Assembly: GCA_900543805.1 (NCBI GenBank)
Contig: UQTE01000004.1
Location: 1 to 64,000 of the forward strand
Length of the DNA stretch: 64,000 nt
Source: an uncultured Sutterella sp.
Lineage (GTDB): Bacteria > Pseudomonadota > Gammaproteobacteria > Burkholderiales > Burkholderiaceae_F
Direction: 5' to 3'
Shown: positions 9,809 through 19,042 of the stretch, one piece after another
How positions within the stretch are numbered: position 1 is the stretch's first letter
How the letters are laid out: each line of letters starts with the position of its first letter
Notes under the pieces: generated by a model
What the model was told of the DNA's origin: nothing
The model's database searches: none
Seen by the model: only the letters and a program-made list of their open reading frames with translations
Program-made: the position numbers and the translations under genes

Positions 9809-11794
9809 TTAATCGTTCAGGGGTTCATCAATGCGTTCGTTCTTACCCTTGAGACGCTTGGGCAGCAGGTGCTCGTACGGCATAAGGGCGTTCTGGATCG
9901 CAAAGCGGTCGGCGCCTTCGGCTTCCATCTTGGCGCGGATGGCGTCGACTTCCGCCTGACGCTTGACCGATTCCGGATTTTCGATGTAGTTCTTCACACC
10001 GTAGCCGCGGAAGCCCGGGGGAAGTTCCATCTTGCTGATGTCGAGGTTCTGGTAGGAGAGCGTCGGAAGCGTGTCGCCTTCCTTCCAAGTGGCAATCGTA
10101 CGATTGAGCCAGTTGACGTCGTCACGACGCGAGTAGTCTTCGCGGTAGTGAGCGCCGCGCGATTCCTTGCGGTTGAGAGCGCCGCAGGCGACCGTGAGGG
10201 CCACGCGGAGCATCTTCTGCGTGCGGTAGGCATAGACGAGCTCGGGGTTCGGGCCGACGATGTCCTTGACGGGCACGTTGAAGGAACGCTTGTAGAGGTC
10301 TTCGAGTTCCTTGACGGCTTCTTCCATGTCGGAACCGCGGCGGAAAATGCCGATCTTCGTCGTCATGATTTCCTGCATGCGGGTGCGCAGCTTCACAGCG
10401 TCTTCGGAGCCACCGTTCGTGGTGAAGTGCTTGAGCTCGGCTTCCTGCTTGCGCAGAGCGTCGTAGATGATCGAGGTCGGGATGTCGATGCCGTTTTCGG
10501 GCTGGTCGCAGAAGTCGGCGATGAATTCACCGACGATCATGCCGGCCACGACCGTTTCGGCCACCGAGTTGCCGCCGAGGCGGTTGAAGCCGTGCATGTC
10601 CCAGCAGGCGGCTTCGCCGGCGGCGAAGAGGCCCTTCAGGGTTTCGGATTCGCCCGTGGGCTTCGTGCGGATGCCGCCCATCGTGTAGTGCTGGGCCGGA
10701 CGCACAGGCACCCATTCCTTCGTCGGGTCAACACCGAGGAAGTAGTGGCAGATTTCGTAGACTTCACGAAGCTTGTGCTTGATGTGGTGTTCGCCGAGCA
10801 GCGTGATGTCGAGCCAGATGTGTTCGCCAAAGCGGCTCTTGACGCCCTTGCCCTGGGCAATGCGTTCTTCCATGCGGCGCGAAACCACGTCGCGGGAGGC
10901 GAGTTCCTTCTTTTCCGGTTCGACGTCCGGCATGAAGCGGTGGCCGTCGACGTCGCGCAGGAGACCGCCGTCACCGCGGCAGCCTTCCGTCACGAGAATG
11001 CCGGCCGGGAAGATGCCGGTCGGGTGGAACTGAATGGCTTCCATGTTCGAAAGCGTGGCGACGCCCGTGCCGAGCGCGAGGTCGTAGCCCGTACCGTCGC
11101 AGATCACGGCGTTCGTCGTGACGCGGTAGATACGGCCGGCACCGCCCGTGGCGATGGCCGTGGCCTTCGAAACGTAGGCGAGGAGTTCGCCCGTGATCAG
11201 GTCGCGGACGATGGCGCCGTAGCAGCGCTTGCCGTCGTGAATGAGCGAGAGGGCTTCAACGCGTTCGACGACGGGAACCTGTTCGGCGATGATGCGGTCG
11301 GACACGGCGTTGAGCATGGCGTGGCCGGTACAGTCGGACACGTAGCAGGTACGCCACTTCTTCGTGCCGCCGAAGTCGCGCTGGGCGACGAGGCCGGCGG
11401 CTTCCTTGCGTTCGGTAATCGTAACCTTTTCGCCGTTGATGATCACCTGACGGTCACCCGGGGTGATACGGCTCCAGGGGCAGCCCCAAGCGGCGAGTTC
11501 ACGCACGGCCTTGGGCGAGGTGTTCACGAACATGCGGACCACTTCCTGGTCGGCGCCCCAGTCGGAGCCGCGAACCGTGTCGGCGAAGTGGATGTCTTCG
11601 TTGTCGCCCATGCCCTTAATAACGTTGCCGAGCGAAGCCTGCATACCGCCCTGGGCGGCCTTCGAGTGACTGCGCTTCGGCGGAACGAGCGACAGAACGA
11701 TCGAGTCGTGTCCGCGGCGCTTGGCGGCAACCGCCATACGCAAACCGGCAAGACCGCCACCGATCACGAGGACGTCGGTGTAGATAATTTTCAT
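9809..11794 (-). CDS. frdA: Fumarate reductase flavoprotein subunit
   Basis: Catalytic subunit reducing fumarate to succinate on the cytoplasmic face. The 661-residue protein begins [19 protein letters not shown] (FAD-binding GxGxxG-type), has the His that covalently binds FAD in [12 protein letters not shown], and the substrate-site FNRLGGNS. The start at this ATG is supported by GGAG 8 nt upstream and by the family N-terminus; a longer frame runs to 11842. It is strongly Wolinella-like. The usual frdC (dihaem cytochrome b anchor) is absent: upstream lie about 900 nt with no membrane-protein gene. Confidence 0.95.
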   Translation of the reverse strand: MKIIYTDVLVIGGGLAGLRMAVAAKRRGHDSIVLSLVPPKRSHSKAAQGGMQASLGNVIKGMGDNEDIHFADTVRGSDWGADQEVVRMFVNTSPKAVRELAAWGCPWSRITPGDRQVIINGEKVTITERKEAAGLVAQRDFGGTKKWRTCYVSDCTGHAMLNAVSDRIIAEQVPVVERVEALSLIHDGKRCYGAIVRDLITGELLAYVSKATAIATGGAGRIYRVTTNAVICDGTGYDLALGTGVATLSNMEAIQFHPTGIFPAGILVTEGCRGDGGLLRDVDGHRFMPDVEPEKKELASRDVVSRRMEERIAQGKGVKSRFGEHIWLDITLLGEHHIKHKLREVYEICHYFLGVDPTKEWVPVRPAQHYTMGGIRTKPTGESETLKGLFAAGEAACWDMHGFNRLGGNSVAETVVAGMIVGEFIADFCDQPENGIDIPTSIIYDALRKQEAELKHFTTNGGSEDAVKLRTRMQEIMTTKIGIFRRGSDMEEAVKELEDLYKRSFNVPVKDIVGPNPELVYAYRTQKMLRVALTVACGALNRKESRGAHYREDYSRRDDVNWLNRTIATWKEGDTLPTLSYQNLDISKMELPPGFRGYGVKNYIENPESVKRQAEVDAIRAKMEAEGADRFAIQNALMPYEHLLPKRLKGKNERIDEPLND

Positions 11795-11932
11795 TCCAAG
11801 GTCTCCAAGAAGAAGGCGTCGGACACCCATCGGCGTCGACACCGGATTTCATAATTCGACTGAGTGGAGGTTCTCCAAACACCACGCAGTCAAACTAGCC
11901 GTCACGATTATCCTCCGCAACGGAGAAAACCG

Positions 11933-11961
11933 CATAAGAAAATCTCACGATTCCCTGACAA
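11933..11961 (-). promoter_or_regulatory. Candidate frdA promoter
   Basis: Minus strand: -35 TTGTCA, 17-nt spacer, -10 TTATGC, about 140 nt before the frdA ATG. No clear FNR box (TTGAT-N4-ATCAA) was seen, although anaerobic control would be expected. Confidence 0.4.
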
Positions 11962-12425
11962 AACGCAGAAGTCCTCACAGTCTTTGCACTTTTGTCCCGA
12001 TATAAGAAAATCCTCTTACCATCCCTTGTCGGAGTTCAGGTTGAAGGGATATTTCCGTTTTCGCTCTTTATTTATAAGCATTTCTGCGTACGTAAAAAGT
12101 GCCTCGGGACAGGGTCCGGAACGTGAAATTCTCGTTCAAAATTTTGAGGAGCCCGCAGTTTACCCATGATTTACCCCCTCTTCGACTAGTGGTTTCCCTA
12201 GTATTTCCGACCGAAAATCTCTGTCTTTTCCCTGCTTTTTCACTCTCTTCTCCGCAAGACAAATCTATGGAATCCACTGTCCCACTGCAGATATCAAGAA
12301 GTCAAAATTCACCCCTCGCGGCAGTCCGCCCGAACTAGGTTGTTTCACTCATTCTCGAACGAGAGATTTTCGCTATTCAGCGAATACCGACAATAGTTTT
12401 ACCTTAAGTTGTAATTCAGTCCTAC

Positions 12426-12441
12426 TACGCAAATTTGCGTA
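12426..12441. promoter_or_regulatory. 16-bp perfect palindrome, possible operator
   Basis: TACGCAAATTTGCGTA is fully symmetric, too compact for a terminator and located in AT-rich intergenic sequence between the divergent frdA and ridA genes. It looks like a homodimer binding site; the regulator is unknown. Confidence 0.45.
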
Positions 12442-12570
12442 ACAAAATCCGGCCGTCTTTGACCGATAAAGCCAAGACCCGCCTGCCAATAGCCTCCATC
12501 ACTATCAAAAGCATTTTTCCGATAGAATTTCAACCGTCTCGTGAGCCGATTTTTTCCCTCCTCCCGCGGG

Positions 12571-12667
12571 AGAGGGCAAGATCGCCGGCCCGGGACACCG
12601 CAACGAACCGCGTTGCCCTCTCTCTCATCGAAAAACCTTCCTCCCGCGACCGCGCGGGAAAGGTTTG
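12571..12667 (+). repeat. Two strong hairpins in the ridA leader
   Basis: The first pairs AGAGGGCAA (12571) with TTGCCCTCT (12613). The second pairs AACCTT-CCCGCG with CGCGGG-AAGGTT (12633-12666). They end 26 nt before the ridA start and could fold in the leader RNA. On the minus strand the second ends in TTTTT, so it might alternatively stop antisense transcription. Confidence 0.5.
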
Positions 12668-12692
12668 CGACTATTTTCTCTCGAGGCTTGCT

Positions 12693-13070
12693 ATGAACGA
12701 AATCCTCTCCACCGACCGCGCCCCCGCCGCTATCGGCCCCTACAGCCAGGGCGTGCGCACCGGAAACATCCTCTTTCTCTCCGGTCAGCTCGGTCTCGAC
12801 CCCGCCTCGGGAACGCTTCCCGAAGGCGTCAAGGCGCAATCCGAACAAGCCTTCCGCAACGTCGCGGCCCTGCTCGAAGCGGCCGGCATGACTTTCGCGA
12901 ACGTCGTCAAGGTGACGATCTTCATCACCGACCTCGACTACTTCTCCACGGTGAACGACGCCATGATCGCCGCCTTTGACGGACTTCCCTATCCGGCCCG
13001 CTCCTGCGTGGTCGTCGCGGATCTTCCCAAGCACGGCCTCGTCGAAGTGGAAGCCGTCGCCGCCCTCTGA
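12693..13070 (+). CDS. ridA: RidA family 2-iminobutanoate/2-iminopropanoate deaminase
   Basis: Hydrolyses reactive enamine/imine intermediates released by PLP enzymes. The 125-residue protein has the family start MNEILSTDRAPAAIGPYSQG, the FLSGQLGLDP segment, the carboxylate-binding Arg in ARSCVVV and Glu in EVEAVA. The start at this ATG fits the family length and has GAGG 7 nt upstream; in-frame sequence upstream is leader. It is followed after 17 nt by recG, probably in one transcript. Confidence 0.93.
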   Translation: MNEILSTDRAPAAIGPYSQGVRTGNILFLSGQLGLDPASGTLPEGVKAQSEQAFRNVAALLEAAGMTFANVVKVTIFITDLDYFSTVNDAMIAAFDGLPYPARSCVVVADLPKHGLVEVEAVAAL

Positions 13071-13087
13071 CGTCCGGACGAAACCTC

Positions 13088-15184
13088 ATGGCCCCATCCT
13101 CAACGCTTCGCACCCGCATGGCGGGCCCGATCGAACAAAAGAAGCTTCCGCCGCTCTCGGAACGTCTCGAGCGGCTCGGGCTCCTTTCCGATTGGGACTT
13201 CGTCTTTCATTTGCCGCTTCGCTATGAAGACGAAACCGCCATCACACCGATCGGCGAACTCGTCCCCGACACGGGCGTGCCCTCGCAGTGTCAGGGCACG
13301 GTGTTGAGGGCGGGCTTTCGGGCGACGAGCCGCGGACAGATCTACGTGGCCGAAATCGCCGACGACACGGGTACGCTCGGACTCTCGTTCTTCACGTACT
13401 ACCGAAACATCACCTCCACCATCCGCCACGGCGAAGTCGTGCGCGTCTTCGGACAGGTGAGGCGGGGGTATTTCGACGAAACGCGCCTCGAGATGGTGCA
13501 CCCGAAGGTGCGCAAACCCCTCTTCGACGCGGCCAATCTCCCGAAGACCCTCACCCCCGTCTATCCGACGGGCGAAGGCGTGCAGCAGACGTGGCTGCGA
13601 AAGCGCATTCACCGCGCTCTGCTTGACCTCAACGTGCGCGACCTCGTACCCGCGGATCTGACCGAATCGCTCGGTCTGCCGCGCCTCAACGCCGCCCTCG
13701 GCTACCTGCACAATCCTCCGGCCGACGCGCCCGTCGCGTCCCTGCAGGACCGCACGGCCCCGGCCTGGCAACGACTCAAATTCGACGAACTTCTCGCGCA
13801 ACAGATCACGCTCGCCGAGTCGCGCCGCCGCAGAAGGGATCTGCAGGCGCCGCACCTCGACAAGCCGGGCGAAAACCTGGTCGACGCCTTCCTCGCCTCG
13901 CTTCCCTTCGCGCTCACGAACGCGCAAAAGCGCGTCTGGCGGGAAATCGAAGAGGATCTCGGGAAGGACGCGCCCATGCACCGCCTCGTACAGGGAGACG
14001 TGGGAAGCGGCAAGACGGTCGTCGCCGCTCTCTCTTTGCTGCGCGCCCTCGAGTGCGGTCATCAGGCCGTCCTCATGGCCCCGACGGAACTCCTTGCGGA
14101 ACAGCACGCCAAGAAGCTTCGCGAGTGGTTCGAGCCGCTCGGCATTTCCGTCTTCGAACTTACCGGACGCCTCAAGGCCTCCGAGAAACGGACCGTTCTG
14201 GAAGCGCTCAAGAGCGGGGCCGCGCGCGTCGCCGTGGGCACGCACGCCCTCATTCAGGAAGGCGTCGCCTTCGACAAGCTCGGACTTTGCGTCATCGACG
14301 AGCAGCACCGCTTCGGCGTCGAACAGCGCCTCAAACTCAAAAGCCGAGGCGCGCAGGGCACCGAGCCCCATCTTCTTCTCATGTCGGCCACCCCGATTCC
14401 GCGCACGCTCGCCATGAGCTACCTCGCGGACCTCTCCGTCTCCGTGATCGACGAACTGCCGCCGGGACGCACGCCCGTCGACACCCGAACGCTCTCGCTC
14501 GCGCGCGAAGACGACGTCGTCGGCTTTCTTGCGCGCGCCGTCGCCGAAAAGCGTCAGATCTACTGGGTCTGTCCCCTCGTCGAGGAAAGCGACAAGCTCG
14601 ACCTCACGGCGGCCGCCGACCGGTGCGAGCGTCTGCGCGACCGGCTCCCCGACGCGAGCGTCGACCTTCTTCACGGTCAAATGACGGCCGAAGAGAAGGA
14701 CGCCGCCATGCGCGCCTTCATTGCCGGGGAGACCGACATCCTCGTTTCGACCACCGTCATCGAAGTGGGCGTGGACGTGCCCAACGCGAGCGTCATGGTG
14801 ATCGAACACGCCGAACGCTTCGGACTCGCGCAGCTTCACCAGTTGCGTGGACGCGTCGGCCGGGGATCCGCCAAGAGTTTCTGTCTTCTTCTTTTCGATC
14901 CGAACCTCTCCGAGGAGGGACGCCGCCGTCTGAGCGTCATCCGCGCCACGAACGACGGCTTTGAAGTCGCCCGTCACGACCTGCAGCTGCGGGGACCGGG
15001 CGAATTCCTCGGAGAACGGCAGTCGGGCGTTCCCATGCTCCGCTTCGCCGACCTCGAACACGACGAAGCCCTTCTCGTCAACGCCGTCCGCTGGGCGCCC
15101 GTGTGGCTGGAGAAGGACCGCGAAGCCGCGCTCGAGCACGCCCGCCGATGGTTCAAAACCAAAGCCGATTATCTCGGCATCTGA
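13088..15184 (+). CDS. recG: ATP-dependent DNA helicase RecG
   Basis: Remodels stalled replication forks and branch-migrates Holliday junctions. The 698-residue protein has an N-terminal wedge/OB domain (about residues 40-160), Walker A GDVGSGKT, the RecG-type DEQH box (VIDEQHRFGVEQR), the SATPIPRTL motif III and the QLRGRVGRG motif VI, followed by the RecG C-terminus. The length is normal. The Shine-Dalgarno is weak, consistent with coupling to ridA. Confidence 0.96.
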   Translation: MAPSSTLRTRMAGPIEQKKLPPLSERLERLGLLSDWDFVFHLPLRYEDETAITPIGELVPDTGVPSQCQGTVLRAGFRATSRGQIYVAEIADDTGTLGLSFFTYYRNITSTIRHGEVVRVFGQVRRGYFDETRLEMVHPKVRKPLFDAANLPKTLTPVYPTGEGVQQTWLRKRIHRALLDLNVRDLVPADLTESLGLPRLNAALGYLHNPPADAPVASLQDRTAPAWQRLKFDELLAQQITLAESRRRRRDLQAPHLDKPGENLVDAFLASLPFALTNAQKRVWREIEEDLGKDAPMHRLVQGDVGSGKTVVAALSLLRALECGHQAVLMAPTELLAEQHAKKLREWFEPLGISVFELTGRLKASEKRTVLEALKSGAARVAVGTHALIQEGVAFDKLGLCVIDEQHRFGVEQRLKLKSRGAQGTEPHLLLMSATPIPRTLAMSYLADLSVSVIDELPPGRTPVDTRTLSLAREDDVVGFLARAVAEKRQIYWVCPLVEESDKLDLTAAADRCERLRDRLPDASVDLLHGQMTAEEKDAAMRAFIAGETDILVSTTVIEVGVDVPNASVMVIEHAERFGLAQLHQLRGRVGRGSAKSFCLLLFDPNLSEEGRRRLSVIRATNDGFEVARHDLQLRGPGEFLGERQSGVPMLRFADLEHDEALLVNAVRWAPVWLEKDREAALEHARRWFKTKADYLGI

Positions 15185-15211
15185 TCCGATTTCCTCAAAG
15201 GACATTTCCGT

Positions 15212-16159
15212 ATGACACTCACCGAACTCAAATACGTCATCGCCGTCGCCCGCATGCGCCACTTCGGCCGGGCGGCCGAATCGTGCTTTGTGAGTCAGCC
15301 CTCGCTCTCCGTCGCCATCCGAAAGCTCGAGGAGGAACTCGGCGTCACGATTTTCGAACGGCGCACCTCCGACATCTCGATCACCCCGATCGGCCAGCAG
15401 ATCGTCGAGCAGGCGCAGCGCGTTCTCGACGAATCCCGCCGCATCATCGACATCGCCCAGAACGGACACGATCCCCTGGCGGCCCCGCTGCGCCTCGGCG
15501 TCATCCTGACGATCGCCCCCTATCTTCTTCCGAACCTGCTCACGGAACTCTCCGACTCCTGCAGTCAGATGCCGCTCTACCTCGAGGAGTCCTTCACGGA
15601 CGAACTCCTTGAAAAGCTCCGTTCCGGTCAGATCGACGCCGCCATCATGGCCGACACCATTCACGGCACGGGCATGATGACGCAGACCCTCTATCAGGAA
15701 GAGTTCGTGGTCGCCGTCCCGTCGCACCACCCGTGGGTGAACCGCAACTTCGTCAACGCCGACGAACTGAAGGATCAGACCATGCTCCTTTTGGGTTCGG
15801 GCCACTGCTTCCGCGACCAGATTCTCGGGATCTGCCCCGATCTCAACCGCCGTGCCAAGAGCGACCGAAGCGAAGTGCAGCACACGGTCGAGGGGTCGAG
15901 CCTGCTCACGATCTGCCACATGGTCGCGCAAGGTCTCGGCATCACGGTTTTGCCCGCCTCGGCCGTTCCCTATCTCACGGGCCCTTCGTCGCGCCTCAAG
16001 ATTCTTCCCTTCAAGCAGCCCGCTCCCTCGCGCCGCGTCATTCTCGTCTGGCGCAAGAGCTACACGCGCGAAGCGGCGATTCAGGCGATCGCGGCGGCCG
16101 TGCGCAAGGTCGTTCTGAACGGTTGCGTGCCGCTCAACGAAGCGCCCGTTCTGAATTGA
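15212..16159 (+). CDS. oxyR: Hydrogen-peroxide-responsive LysR regulator OxyR
   Basis: LysR-type activator that senses peroxide by a disulfide. The 315-residue protein has the N-terminal winged helix (RHFGRAAESCFVSQPSLSVAIRKLE) and, exactly as in E. coli numbering, Cys199 and Cys208 in GHCFRDQILGIC. That makes OxyR much more likely than another LysR protein. It lies 27 nt after recG with AAGGA upstream; the recG-oxyR pairing also occurs in other betaproteobacteria. Peroxide sensing fits an organism with many reduced flavoproteins, which leak H2O2 on contact with air. Confidence 0.93.
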   Translation: MTLTELKYVIAVARMRHFGRAAESCFVSQPSLSVAIRKLEEELGVTIFERRTSDISITPIGQQIVEQAQRVLDESRRIIDIAQNGHDPLAAPLRLGVILTIAPYLLPNLLTELSDSCSQMPLYLEESFTDELLEKLRSGQIDAAIMADTIHGTGMMTQTLYQEEFVVAVPSHHPWVNRNFVNADELKDQTMLLLGSGHCFRDQILGICPDLNRRAKSDRSEVQHTVEGSSLLTICHMVAQGLGITVLPASAVPYLTGPSSRLKILPFKQPAPSRRVILVWRKSYTREAAIQAIAAAVRKVVLNGCVPLNEAPVLN

Positions 16160-16237
16160 TGGTATTTTCTGAGGGAACGTCTTCGACGGCGTTCCCTCTT
16201 TTTTTCGGTCGCACACGACCTTCGCCAAGGTTTCCTC

Positions 16238-17383
16238 ATGAAAGCCCCTTTGCTCCGAGAGATTCTCGGCTTTCGCGAACGCATCGACCTGCTACTTCGC
16301 GTGCTGTTGACGGCCCTCGTCTGCGTAGGCTGTTACCTCATCCTGTCGCCCTTTCTCACGGCGGTCATCATCGCGGCCATCCTCGCCGTCGTCACCTGGC
16401 CCTTCTTCCTCAAGATCCGCGCCGCCTGCCGGGAGCGTTCCACCCTGGCGGCAAGCCTCATGGTGACGGGCATCATCGTGGTCTTCCTGATCCCGATCTC
16501 CTTTCTGCTCGTCGCCGCCGCGCAGCAGATCCCGAAGGCCGTGCAGCTTCTTCGCGCCTGGATCGCCTCGGGCTTTCAATTTCCCGCCTGGATCGCCGAA
16601 ATCCCGATGGTGGGCGACTGGCTTCACGAGCAACTCGTAACCGTTCTGGATCCCCACACCCTCGGCGACACCCTGCAGAAGACTCTGGAACCCGTCGTGA
16701 GCGCCGTCCTCGGAACGGCCGTGAACGTGAGCAACGCGCTCCTGCAGCTCGCGCTCGTCACCTTCATCGTCTTTTTCTTCTACCGCGACGGCGCGCGCTT
16801 CGGCGAACACGTCAAGACCTTCCTCGGCCGCATCGGCGGCAACATGGGCGGCGAACTCAATTCGATTCTCGTCAACACGACGCGCTCGGCCGTCTTCGGC
16901 GTCATCGGCACCGCCATGGCGCAGGGCATCGTCGCGGGGATCGGCTTTTGGATCGCCGGCATGCCGGGCACGATTCTGCTCGGCTTTGCCGTGACGGCGC
17001 TCTCCGTCGTGCCCGTGGGACCACCTCTCGTCTGGATCCCCTGCGCGGCCTGGCTCTACTCGCAGGGAGAAATCGGCTACGCCGTCTTCCTCGTCGTTTG
17101 GGGAACGCTCGCCGTGAGTTCCGTCGACAACTTCCTCAAGCCCATTCTGATCGCTCGAGGAACGCCGCTGCCGCTAGCCCTCGTCTTCCTCGGCGTCCTG
17201 GGCGGCCTCATGACCTTCGGCTTCCTCGGCCTCATCCTCGGCCCCGTTCTCCTCTCGATCGGGATGGCTCTCCTGCAGGCCTGGCTCAAGCGTCCCCTTC
17301 TCGCCAAACAGGCGCTCGAAGCGCCGCCCGCCGACGAGACGCTTCCCGCGGAGGAAGGGGAAGACAGGCTATCCGAAAAATAA
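16238..17383 (+). CDS. AI-2E family permease-like membrane protein
   Basis: The 381-residue inner-membrane protein has two N-terminal membrane helices, a soluble segment (about residues 95-165) and five or six further helices. It ends with the family pattern VPVGPPLVWIP, VDNFLKPILI and FLGLILGPV. Members (YdiK, PerM, TqsA) are annotated as exporters, but the substrate of this one cannot be deduced. The C-terminal tail is acidic (ETLPAEEGEDRL). It follows oxyR after 78 nt and ends at a strong terminator. Confidence 0.85.
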   Translation: MKAPLLREILGFRERIDLLLRVLLTALVCVGCYLILSPFLTAVIIAAILAVVTWPFFLKIRAACRERSTLAASLMVTGIIVVFLIPISFLLVAAAQQIPKAVQLLRAWIASGFQFPAWIAEIPMVGDWLHEQLVTVLDPHTLGDTLQKTLEPVVSAVLGTAVNVSNALLQLALVTFIVFFFYRDGARFGEHVKTFLGRIGGNMGGELNSILVNTTRSAVFGVIGTAMAQGIVAGIGFWIAGMPGTILLGFAVTALSVVPVGPPLVWIPCAAWLYSQGEIGYAVFLVVWGTLAVSSVDNFLKPILIARGTPLPLALVFLGVLGGLMTFGFLGLILGPVLLSIGMALLQAWLKRPLLAKQALEAPPADETLPAEEGEDRLSEK

Positions 17384-17393
17384 TTTCAATAGA

Positions 17394-17434
17394 TAAAGGC
17401 TTTCGCGCTCCCAACGGACCGAAAGCCTTTTTCC
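17394..17434 (+). terminator. Terminator of the AI-2E family gene
   Basis: AAAGGCTTTCG pairs with CGAAAGCCTTT across a 12-nt loop, then TTTCC; it starts 11 nt after the stop codon. Confidence 0.87.
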
Positions 17435-17513
17435 TTTCAAGACCCTCTCTCCCCTTGGGGATCTTCCCGATTTGCAGTTTTCCGGCCGACCGCGTAGGAT
17501 TGGTTTCCTTTTT

Positions 17514-17598
17514 GAATTTCCCGCCTCAATAGGGAAATTCCTCTCACAAAAGAGCCGTCTCATCCGCATACTTGTCTGTGTCAAGGAATACGGCTCCT
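17514..17598 (+). promoter_or_regulatory. Inverted repeats in the dcuC leader
   Basis: A perfect 9-bp repeat GAATTTCCC (17514) / GGGAAATTC (17532) is followed by GAGCCGT (17552) / ACGGCTC (17592). The first could be an operator or RNA hairpin; the second would form a larger loop just ahead of the dcuC ribosome site. No FNR or NarL consensus was recognised. Confidence 0.4.
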
Positions 17599-17643
17599 TG
17601 CTCATCAAACAACTAGACCAACCTCAACTCTCTGGAGACAACC

Positions 17644-18915
17644 ATGTCTTTGCTTTCCTGGGTGGCCGTCGCCGTCGTGATCGTCGCGATCTGGGCGCTT
17701 ATCAAGCGCTATGAAACGCGTCTGGTCCTGATCGCCGCCGGTCTCTTCCTCGCCGTCGTCGCGCTGCAGCCGATGGCCGCTCTCAACGCCTTCGCCAAGT
17801 CCATGACGAACGCCTCGCTCGTGATGGCCATCTGCTCGTCGATGGGTTTCGCCTTCGTTTCGAGCTACACCAAGGCTGACCGTTCGCTCGTTCACTACAT
17901 GGCGAGCCCGATCCGCGGTCTCGGCATCTTCCTGATCCCGGTCTGCACGGCGATCACCTTCTTCGTGAACATCGCCATTCCGTCGGCCGCCGGCTGCGCC
18001 GCCGCCGTCGGTTCGACCCTGATCCCGGTCATGCTGCGCGCCGGCATCAAGCCCGCCGCCGCCGCTGCCGCCGTTCTGGCCGGCACGATCGGTTCCTACC
18101 TCTCGCCGGGTACGTCCCACAACCCGTACGTGGCCAAGATGGCGAACATGGAAGTCATGGACTTCATCGCCTCGCACGCTCCGTACTCCTTCATGATCGG
18201 CGCCTTCTCGGTCTTCGGCGTTCTGATCGTCTGCTTCCTCCTCGGCGACCACAAGGGCGACGCGAACGCCAAGGTGGACGAGTCCAAGCTCCAGAAGCAG
18301 GACGAAGACTTCAAGCCGAGCCCGATCCTCGCTCTCGTTCCGCTCGTTCCGATCACCATCCTCGTCGTCGGCAACGTTTGGGTTCCCGCCATCAAGATGG
18401 GCGTCGCCCAGGCCATGTTGATCGGTGCGATCTGCGCTCTGATCATCGCCCGCGCCAACCCGCAGACCTTCACGAAGGAATTCTTCAACGGTACCGGCAA
18501 GGGCTACGCCGACGTGATGGGCATCATCATCGCCGCGGGCGTCTTCGCCGCCGGTCTGAAGTCGGCCGGTTTGATCGACGCCTTCGTCGCCGCTCTGAAG
18601 GAATCCAACGAAATCGCCCGCTGGGGCGGCTCGTTCGGCCCCTTCCTCATGGGCATCATCACCGGTTCGGGTGACGCGGCCACGCTGGCCTTCAACGAAA
18701 CGGTGACCCCGCACGCCAAGGACTTCGGCATGACGATCGAAGGTCTGGGCGGCCTCGCCTTCCTCGCCGGCGCCGCCGGCCGTACGGCCTCCCCGATCGC
18801 CGGCGTGACGATTCTCGTCTCCGGTATCGCCATGGTGAGCCCGCTTGAAGTCGTCAAGCGCACCGCTCTCCCGATGCTCCTCGCCGTCATCGCCTGCGCT
18901 CTCCTGATGGTCTAA
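17644..18915 (+). CDS. dcuC: Anaerobic C4-dicarboxylate transporter, DcuC family
   Basis: Inner-membrane carrier, in E. coli mainly a succinate exporter during fermentation. The 423-residue protein has about ten hydrophobic segments and DcuC-type motifs: PSAAGCAAAVG, the GTxxSYLSPGTSHNP loop, TGSGDAATLAF, AGRTASPIAGV and SPLEVVKRTALP near the C-terminus. GGAG lies 7 nt before the ATG. It is transcribed alone between two terminators. With dcuA it gives the cell a second C4-dicarboxylate route; the exact substrate is inferred from the family. Confidence 0.87.
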   Translation: MSLLSWVAVAVVIVAIWALIKRYETRLVLIAAGLFLAVVALQPMAALNAFAKSMTNASLVMAICSSMGFAFVSSYTKADRSLVHYMASPIRGLGIFLIPVCTAITFFVNIAIPSAAGCAAAVGSTLIPVMLRAGIKPAAAAAAVLAGTIGSYLSPGTSHNPYVAKMANMEVMDFIASHAPYSFMIGAFSVFGVLIVCFLLGDHKGDANAKVDESKLQKQDEDFKPSPILALVPLVPITILVVGNVWVPAIKMGVAQAMLIGAICALIIARANPQTFTKEFFNGTGKGYADVMGIIIAAGVFAAGLKSAGLIDAFVAALKESNEIARWGGSFGPFLMGIITGSGDAATLAFNETVTPHAKDFGMTIEGLGGLAFLAGAAGRTASPIAGVTILVSGIAMVSPLEVVKRTALPMLLAVIACALLMV

Positions 18916-18941
18916 TCGTCAGATAGAGTCACACGTTCTTC

Positions 18942-18982
18942 AGCCGCCCGCGCGCGATTCTGCCGCGGGCGGCTTTGTTTTG
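18942..18982 (+). terminator. Terminator of dcuC
   Basis: AGCCGCCCGCG pairs with CGCGGGCGGCT, followed by TTGTTTT. Confidence 0.87.
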
Positions 18983-18989
18983 TGCGATG

Positions 18990-19023
18990 AAAAACGCCGC
19001 TTCTCTTTCCGAGAAACGGCGTT
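18990..19023 (-). terminator. Terminator of the orn-GNAT transcript
   Basis: On the minus strand AACGCCG pairs with CGGCGTT, followed by TTTCATC. The loop also contains a TCTC/GAGA pairing. Confidence 0.8.
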
Positions 19024-19042
19024 CGTTGTTTTTCGTCGGGGC

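Larger units (their letters stand above)
11795..12692. other. AT-rich non-coding region between frdA and ridA
   Basis: About 900 nt without a convincing gene. The base composition is visibly lower in GC than the flanks. It holds a candidate frdA promoter, several short palindromes (TCTCGAACGAGA near 12353, TTCGCT/AGCGAA near 12369, a 16-bp palindrome at 12426) and two strong hairpins before ridA. Short open frames of 60-100 codons lack ribosome sites and look like chance. Confidence 0.7.

Noticed and set aside
9017..11854. A 945-codon open frame on the plus strand opposite frdBA
   Set aside because: It is the antisense shadow of two unmistakable genes in GC-rich DNA; the product is Arg/His/Val-rich without any domain. 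The same reasoning removes the long antisense frames at 72-1334, 13100-16228, 27238-30294, 36432-38297, 39696-41738, 42645-44438, 46408-48831 and 60263-63136.
11864..12338. Short plus-strand frames of 101 and 79 codons in the AT-rich region upstream of frdA
   Set aside because: No ribosome site, low-complexity composition and mutual overlap; treated as non-coding.
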